Positions 56,800 to 64,000 of a stretch of 64,000 nt of DNA are shown piece by piece. The notes below the pieces were generated by a model. It was not told where the DNA came from. It did not search any database and worked only from the letters and a program-made list of their open reading frames with translations. This DNA is from Meghimatium bilineatum (Eukaryota; Mollusca; Gastropoda; Stylommatophora; Philomycidae). The first letter of the stretch is position 1; each line of letters begins with the position of its first letter. Location of the stretch: the NCBI GenBank assembly GCA_034231615.1, contig CM067322.1, positions 63,503,032 through 63,567,031 of the forward strand, given 5' to 3'. The translations under genes and the position numbers were made by a program.

Positions 56800-59030
56800 A
56801 GCAGAAATCCTCTAATGGAAGTTAGTTATTCTGTAGTCAATGGTCGTTATTCTCCGTTCACTTGTGACTACTCTCCGGTATCTTCTTTATTAGTCTGCAG
56901 GCACTAATCTCTTGTTGAGATTTGTCAATTTTATGGGTGTTTTTTTTTCCCAGTGCATTTCCATTTTATCCGTAATCTACTTTAGCTAACTCAGCGATTG
57001 TTGTTCTCTGATACTTGCTGTTTCTGAACGACACTTCTTATTAAATAGCTTTTAATTTCCATTCTCTTGCTGATTGTTTTAGTTCTCATGTTTATTATTC
57101 TTTAGTTGTAGAACACTATTCACTAAAACTTGTTAGTCAGACCTTAATGTTGTTATTATCAATTTAACACCCGTATTCTTGAGATTACTCTTGTTCTGAA
57201 ATTTAATTTTTTTTTCTCTAGTTCATGCTAAATTATTCATGACAAATGCTTGTTTTTAAATCTCTATTTTATAATTCATATTCTCTAGATGTATTTCGGT
57301 TTTATTTTTATTTTTTGTGTTTGCTTCTTGTTCTACAACTATTCTCGTGCACTCGTTGTTGTTATAGTTATTCTCTATATCTCATGTGTATATTTTGTGT
57401 GAAGTTTTATGTTCCTTAATAAATGGGATATTTTTTCCTGGTACTTGATGCTATTTTTATTTCTGTTTACTCGTTTATGCTCTACCTAGCTAATACTTTC
57501 GTTTAATAAATGCCAATTGACCCGTGGGTTGTCGGGACCAAAAAGGGAGAAATAGCAACACTGAATTTCTACCAATCACGTCGTAGAAGCTCGTTGTAAA
57601 TAGGTTTCGGGGTGTAATTGACTGCCCCATCCCATAGAGGGTCAAAGTGACCAAGAAGCTATACTGAAGTTGGATGCATCAGGCGTAAAGGCACATATAT
57701 CACGACTAGGCTGTAGACCAATACAGCACATTCCGTTCTCCAGATAACGCCCCTGCTAATCTGCATAAGTTTGAGAAGATTGTAGATGAATAAGAAACGT
57801 CAACTAATAATATTCCAATTACTGCCTGTCAATTTCACTCAATCTTATTATTATCCAGCTGGATGAACCAGTTGCAGAAACGTAGCTAGTGTATATGGCG
57901 CCAGGGGGCTAACTTAATAGTTAGGCGCCCCTGCCATACAGACACGGTGATCTTAACATAAGGTCGTCACCTAGTTTCATGCCAAATTTGGTAACATATG
58001 TCTCGTTGTTTGCTACTAAGTGGGACTAGGCGCGGGGGGGGGGGGGGGAAATAAATGAGCGACTGTGGCACCACTAAGATCGACGCCAGGAAAGAATTTC
58101 CACTCCCCCATCCCCTTTCTACGCCTCTGGCCAATTATTTTATAATTGATATCTGCCATTGTCCGGTTAATGTTTCTTATGTTCTAGTTCAACTGTATTG
58201 TTCTCTATTACTTATTTATCTTTGATGATATATGGCATTATCTAGCTTATTACGAGTTACTTTCCAGTTAATCTTTGTTTCACATATCTTCAAGCTTATT
58301 ATTCTCCAGTTGATATTTGATATTATGTAGCATATACTTGTTATTGGGTAACTGATACATGTTATTCTCTATGTCAGTGATTCTTGACCTGGTATCATTA
58401 GACCTCAGGTGTCCATAATGTACTCTTAAATCTAGAAGAAATTATACCAACTTTTACACTTTTAATAAAAAGGTTAATTAACTTCTAGAAAATAGAAAGA
58501 CTGAAATAATGTTTAATACTGCACAAACTAATTAAGACAATGTTCGCAGTTAGGTAATGTCAGTTTTACAGATAATTAATTCAAGGATAGTTTCATATAG
58601 GTCTATGGAATATTTCAGGAGTCTGTATAATTAATATATTTATATAGGTTTTGCAAAGAAAAAATATTTTTATAAGGCTCATTTGTAACAAAATAGGTTA
58701 ACTCTTAGTATACCACACACGTCTGTTAGGCGAGGAAGTATACATCGTTTACCATAATCCTTCTGAATAGCTATTTCTAATCTTCCTATCACATCAGCTC
58801 GCAAATATGTGGTTTTAGATATATACTAAGAATTAAGGTCCACAGTTGTAGTTGCTAATTATTATTTCGCTGCTTGGTCTCTGCTGCCCTCTAGTTGATG
58901 CCTGGTGTTTCTGAGTAGATGCTTGCTAGTGTTTGATTTTTCGTTTATGTTCTCTGAGGGTATGCGGGTTATCTTTAGTAGTGCTTGTTATACTCTAGTT
59001 GTTTCTTGATGTATTGATCTTCACAGCGCT
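56800..59030. repeat. Decayed satellite tract around family D copy 3
   Basis: Motifs like TTATTCTCTAGTTGATNCTT G recur at irregular ~25-40-bp steps: 56835-56885, 57005-57130, 57365-57440, 58165-58400 and 58860-59000. Family D copy 3 (57530-57735, CAAAGTGACCAAGAAGCTAT, GGCTGTAGACCAATACAGCA) lies inside. No open frame of note. Confidence 0.55.
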
Positions 59031-59617
59031 ATCAGTCAAGTAGAATCCATACTTGTGTGTGTCACAGAACTACTACTTGTTTTGCAATGTTAAACTTTTT
59101 TTCCTGAGGAAAAACAAATATAAATATGTAAATTTAAAAAATTTAAAAAAAAAAAAATGTCAATACTGCATTATACCAGTTCAGGCGTTGCAGGGAGGGG
59201 ATTGAATAGCTGTGTGATAAAGGCCGCATGCTCTTGCCACGTCATGAACAGGGTGAGTTTTTTATTTACCCTCCGACAGAAAAAAAACCCACTCCTTACC
59301 GGGGATAGAACTCTAGACCTCACTCGTGTGAGATTTACACACAATATGTAAATATGCTTATTGGTATAATTCTATAATTGTAAAGCACATTTGATGGAAT
59401 CTGTGACCAGGTTGATAGTGACAAAGACAGTAGCAAAATGTCAAGCACGCTTGAGCTTTGCTAGCACTTAGGTTGGTGACCAGTGTGCAGTAAGTGCAAT
59501 GTTTATAAACATATTGACATGTACGGCTGACCTTCTAACTATATGGTTACCGATGTACATCACTCAGTGGAATTTGTAACACACTGAACATATTACCTAC
59601 CACCGCCGAAGTATGAT

Positions 59618-59735
59618 ATGTCACAAATAAAACGGTGAAACAACGTATCTCTGTTATCTGGACTACATCAAGTTGGAAATATAGTAAGACGCCTGTCCTG
59701 ATACAATATAAATCAAGCAGGAGTTTTAGAATCTA
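59618..59735 (+). repeat. SINE-like family A, copy 8
   Basis: GTCACAAATAAAACGGTGAA ACAACG, GGACTACATCAAGTTGGAAA and CAAGCAGGAGTTTTAGAATC match the core, diverged. Confidence 0.7.
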
Positions 59736-59739
59736 TCTA

Positions 59740-60245
59740 TCTATGCGCTATGGCCCTTTTTTGTCTTGCGGCGTCAGGGGTAGAAGAATTCACTGGAGAT
59801 GGTCTTCTTGTGCACCGTTTGTAAACTTGTTCTTGTGGCTTCTTTGATTTATGTGACACATCTTTTACATGGTCTACCTCTGGCTTTATAGCCGTGATGT
59901 ATAAGTGTCATGGCCAGTTGTGGCATGCTGTCTGTTGATAGTCTGTAAGTGTGTGAAAACCAATTGATCTGTTGTCTTTTGGTGTGTTCTAATACTGGTA
60001 TTGCTGTGGTTATCTGATATTATCGTTTCTAATTCTATCTCTTAACGACACTCCGAGTATTCTTCGTAGACATATCATTTCTGCTGTCACTATTTTTCTT
60101 TTGTCTTGTGCCGTCATTGTCCAGCTCTGGCACTGGTAGCACAGTGATGGGATAATAATAATCTTGTATAATGCAACTTTAGTGTCACATTTTGTGTTCT
60201 TAAAAATAATTATCAACTGTGCTAGGATCTAGTATGTTTTGATGC
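59740..60245 (-). pseudogene. LINE post-RT region and 3' end (tail type T1)
   Basis: Read from 60245: KCDTKVALYKIIIIPSLCYQ CQSWTMTAQDKRKIVTAEMI CLRRILGVSLRDRIRNDNIR, then TKRQQINWF, and the T1 end CATCTCCAGTGAATTCTTCT and on, which links the orphan fragments at 11100 and 12068 to a LINE. Confidence 0.8.
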
Positions 60246-60890
60246 ATCTATTTTGAATCTCTTTACTGTTTTTCTCTTCACTCGATAGACTTCTAAAACG
60301 TTTAAAGTTTTTGGATTAAATCTAAAAAGTGACCTTAATGTTTATTTGAAACGTGACCTCTTGACAGCAGGCACGATTTGAAATGAGGACAACTGGCTTA
60401 TCAAAATAAACACTTTCTTAAGCTGGACATTGTACACAAACGTGAGATGATATACTTCATTTTATGATGCCGCCCCGCATACCATTTCCTGACTGTCCTA
60501 CCAATCCTGTAAGTTGTAATGATATCAGCAAAAGTTATACTCCAACGAAATACTAATGTATATTTCGTTACCTTTAGTGTACATATATTTACAAAGACAG
60601 ATGATAACGCCGATAGCCGTCCCTAACCAGGACCGTAGATATGATTTACCTGGGGCCCAATTCACCCCCCAAAAATGCCTTTTTTTAATTCATTCCCGTA
60701 AAAATATAATATTGGTTGTCTTTTTTTATGGTCAAAATGCATATTTCCAATAGGTGTATTTTACGGCGGTCTTGTGGGTGATTTAACATCTTTTCTATAT
60801 TTTGTATAGCTAAATATCTTGTTTTGTTTTTCTAATGGGAGTTTTAATTTCTCAACCCTAACACCCCTACGATATCCACATGTTTCACCC
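60246..60890. other. No gene recognised
   Basis: Short frames only. 60635-60680 (TTTACCTGGGGCCCAATTCA and a C run) may be the end of an old DNA element. Confidence 0.35.
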
Positions 60891-61412
60891 CCACTACATG
60901 TGTCTCCTGGTTCATCCCCACTACAATTGTATCCTGGTTCATCCCACTACAGGTGTCTCCTGGTTCATCCCCACTACAATTGTATCCTGGTTCATCCCAC
61001 TACAGGTGTCTCCTGGTTCGTCCCACTACAGTTGTATCCTGGTTCATTCCACTACAGGTGTCTCCTGGTTCATCCCCACTACAATTGTATCCTGGTTCAT
61101 CCCACTACAGGTGTCTCCTGGTTCGTCCCACTACAGTTTTATCCTGGTTCATTCCACTACAGGTGTCTCCTGGTTCATCCCCACTACAGTTGTATCCTGG
61201 TTCATCCCACTACAGGTGTCTCCTGGTTCATCCCACTACGGGTGTCTCCTGGTTCATCCCACTACAGGTGTCTCCTGGTTCATCCCACTTCAGGTGTCTC
61301 CTGGTTCATCCCCACTACAATTGTATCCTGGTTCACCCCCACTACAGTTGTATCCTGGTTCATCCCCACTACAATTATATCCTGGTTCACCACCACTACA
61401 GTTGTATCCTGA
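60891..61412. repeat. 26/27-bp minisatellite, 20 units of two types
   Basis: Units end CCTGGTTCATCC(C)CACTAC. Type A begins AGGTGTCT, type B begins AATTGTAT or AGTTGTAT. Order along the strand: six AB dimers, then AAAA, then BBBB. All three + frames stay open over the array; these are not genes. Confidence 0.95.
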
Positions 61413-62794
61413 TTGGATTAAAATTATTTGGTAAACCTCATGTACATACATATCATCAATCATTAGCACAAGTTTTTATGTTAAAATGTGATGTCAGCAG
61501 AATTGTGCTTCTCTATTGACAGAAAATGATATCTGTCAACCAATAAATAACATAAGCTGTCAGTTGTCGTATAATCGATACAAATCAAGTGCAGAATTAT
61601 TTGATTCGATCGGAGAATGACCGGACATTGATACGACTTGTAAAGGGGGGGGGGTGGAATATTTCACATAAAAATGCTGACCACTTTGTTTTTGTGAAAT
61701 TGTGCATGGTTTTCTTGCAAACAACACAAATGTCAATGTTTTGTCATCTGTTGTACTAGTTTCCTATTTATACATATCATCTTCTGTTTTCTTAGTAACG
61801 TGTTTGAACCTTCTCCCCCCCCCCTTCCACAAAAAAACCCCAGTAACATTGTTTATACACGGTCGTGGAGTAGAGCACATGTATAAACAATGTTTTTGTT
61901 TTGTTTTGCTTGTGGATTGGAATGGAATGGGGGGGGGGGGGGTTAAACCCGTTCTTTAGAAAACCCTTTTCTACTTTTGCTATCAATCTATATAATTGCT
62001 TGACTTGTCTTGTTTCAGCCAATTGTGCTTAGAAGCGTCGTGTGGAGCAGAAGTCTATGTTCTATTGCCTAATATGTTGCTGTTTTTGTTGCAATGCAAT
62101 GTGGTTGTAAAATATATCAGTTACTGTCGATCCGTTTATGTCTTGGTCTTCCTCTTTCCCTTATCCTGAATGTTCTGCTGTTTTTCGTTCTCGACGGGAG
62201 GCAGTCAGGCTATATTCTCATTAAATGTCCGAATAATTTTATTTGTTTTCTCTTGGTGTATTCACTGATTGATGTAGTTCCTACTATTTCTGTGATGTCA
62301 TCGTTTCGCCTTCTATCCATACTTGTGACACTTTTTAAAAACATTCCTTAGCACTTTTTTTCAAAAATTTTATCAGATCTTCCATCTAATAGAATGTCAA
62401 AATGAATGACAAAAATGTCAATCAGATCTTTCCTCAAATAGAAGATCTGACACACACAAATAAACACGATTTTAAAAAAAATTAAGTAAACCCTTCCTTG
62501 CATATCATTTTCTGACATCACCTGAAATAAGGTACACACCCACGATGATTTCATTTACCAACTGCAAGTGTGAAAAATTCAGCATCACGCAGATACCTCA
62601 TTCAAAGTGATACCTGAATACTATACCGTAAAATTATTAGATAAGGTCACGGAGAGTATAAGAAAGTTTCCATATGTTCAGTTTGATTAACAATGGTACA
62701 GTTATCATGTTTTACATATGATAACAACACATTGATACTAATCAAACGGCTAGCAAAACCAATGTCACACTCTAGGTGCACGCCATTTTGGGCT
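61413..62794. other. No gene recognised
   Basis: AT-rich, with G/C homopolymers at 61646, 61816 and 61929. GTTTATACACGGTCGTGG near 61850 and its near-complement TAAACAATG nearby give weak local symmetry only. Confidence 0.35.
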
Positions 62795-63253
62795 GTTACT
62801 GTGTGCACATTCTTTCAGTCTACTACTGAGTGCACATTCTTTCAGTCTACTACTGGGTGCACATTCTTTCAGTCTACTACTGAGTGCACATTCTTTCAGT
62901 CTACTACTGGGTGCACATTCTTTCAGTCTACTACTGTGTGCACATTCTTTCAGTCTACTACTGGGTGCACATTCTTTCAGTCTACTACTGTGTGCACATT
63001 CTTTCAGTCTACTACTGGGTGCACATTCTTTCAGTCTACTACTGGGTGCACATTCTTTCAGTCTACTACTGTGTGCACATTCTTTCAGTCTACTACTGTG
63101 TGCACATTCTTTCAGTCTACTACTGGGTGCACATTCTTTCAGTCTACTACTGGGTGCACATTCTTTCAGTCTACTACTGTGTGCACATTCTTTCAGTCTA
63201 CTACTGGGTGCACATTCTTTCAGTCTACTACTGTGTGCACATTCTTTCAGTCT
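62795..63253. repeat. 27-bp minisatellite, 17 copies
   Basis: The unit starts TACTACTGNGTGCACATTCT and ends TTCAGTC. Copies differ mainly at one base (G, T or A before TGCAC). Being nine codons long, it leaves several frames open; not coding. Confidence 0.97.
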
Positions 63254-63427
63254 ACTACTGGGTGCACAGACTTTTAGTATATTACAGATGATCACTCTTT
63301 CAGCAAACGGCTGTACTATAAATGGCGACAGTTCCCGTTGAAAACTGACTTACATGTTCCTTGGCTATATTAACGTCACATGACCATCTTTAATTATATG
63401 ACCTGCTGGCTTCTAGGGAATCATCCT

Positions 63428-63480
63428 CACTGAGAGGCCCCGTCACCCAATGGTCTTCTAGGGAAGTGGGCCTCTCAGTG
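63428..63480. repeat. 13-bp perfect inverted repeat, 27-nt loop
   Basis: CACTGAGAGGCCC at 63428-63440 and GGGCCTCTCAGTG at 63468-63480. The loop contains CACCCAATGG, resembling the A-box-like ATGGCCCAATGG near 48276. It may be a SINE scrap. Confidence 0.8.
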
Positions 63481-63534
63481 CATTGCGTGCAGATCGAATG
63501 AATGTTGCGTTGTACGAGCCTTTAGCTAAAATTT

Positions 63535-63800
63535 GTTAGATTATGTATCTTTTTTATGTGAAAAATGTGGGCATTTCATTCCGTTATGAACAGAAAAAAT
63601 ATTTTATGTGTTTAAAAATGTATTTTTGTGGCATCTTTTCTGCTAAAAAGTGGGGGATGTGGTCACAGTTGTTGACAATCGGGGAAAGGGTGAAATTTTG
63701 CAAAAAATTGTTGTATCGGGAGATATTCATAAACTACGTCATCAATTAGATGGGGAAACAGGGATTTGAAGAAATGTTAGAAGGTGGTTGGTTACAAAAA
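63535..63800. repeat. MITE-like repeat, copy 2
   Basis: GCATCTTTTCTGCTAAAAAG and ATTCATAAACTACGTCATCA ATTAG resemble parts of 53870-54170. Confidence 0.4.
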
Positions 63801-64000
63801 TTAACATCAACCAAAAAAAACTGATATACAAATTAAATTATTTGAAATTTGCTTCGAAAACTATGAAAATAAAATAATGTAGCTGTTTGTACTTTTTTCT
63901 TCAAAACAATTTTTTTTTAAATTTTAAAACGGCAGCTTGAGTTAACTTTTTTTGACATTTGTAAATAAATGGTATTCGTGAACTCTAGACAATCTGTTGA

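Noticed and set aside
59200-59345. Third copy of SINE S1 (ACCGGGGATAGAACTCTAGA on the + strand)
   Set aside because: Only the B-box region resembles S1. The body is absent, so the match may be chance or another tRNA-like repeat.
60819-61519. Three open frames of 184-197 codons
   Set aside because: Same cause: a 26-27-bp minisatellite. All frames are open together.
62693-63295. Repeat proteins of 135-194 codons on both strands
   Set aside because: Minisatellite with a 27-bp unit; no start context, homology or exon structure.

Overview
The window comes from a large, AT-rich, intron-rich animal nuclear genome. Evidence: one gene split over about 40 kb with GT-AG introns, no bacterial-style gene packing, and introns filled with eukaryotic transposable elements (RTE-like and I/jockey-like LINEs, mariner/Tc1 elements, tRNA-derived SINEs). 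The mobile-element families are those usual in invertebrates. I would say arthropod or mollusc, but the sequence does not fix the phylum.

The one confident host gene is a vasohibin (VASH1/VASH2 orthologue), a tubulin tyrosine carboxypeptidase, on the + strand. I assembled ten coding exons by eye: 3460-3657, 10417-10508, 13003-13059, 17379-17453, 23599-23770, 30410-30455, 34940-35019, 37900-37983, 40296-40405 and 43940-44027. All splice phases agree. They join to 1002 nt, giving a 333-residue protein. The Cys-His-Ser triad (C133, H168, S185) has the vertebrate spacing, and the C-terminus ends in YQIRV. A 5' UTR exon probably lies upstream of 3458.

The introns are transposon graveyards. Intron 1 holds an RTE-like LINE with an I-like LINE lying inside it, both antisense, and a mariner scrap. 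Intron 2 holds a mariner element with ~100-bp inverted ends and a nested LINE tail. Intron 3 holds a LINE tail in a 43-bp minisatellite and RNase H fragments. Intron 4 holds a nearly full-length I-like LINE. Intron 5 holds a complete 2.19-kb DNA transposon (23955-26146) whose transposase-like gene has one in-frame stop. Introns 6 to 9 hold further LINE and SINE debris, including a LINE copy with a twin-priming inversion.

From about 44.9 kb to the end I recognise no host gene. This half is repeats: a 51-copy 27-bp minisatellite that grew inside a LINE reading frame (45589-46978), a dead Tc1 transposase tail, a SINE-like family, old decayed satellite tracts (54.9-59 kb), and two more minisatellites of 26-27 bp period (60.9 and 62.8 kb). 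Long open frames over these arrays come from units divisible by three and are not genes.

Method limits: every homology call is by eye and from memory of family motifs. Repeat boundaries are good to about 10-50 bp except where direct repeats or splice sites fix them.
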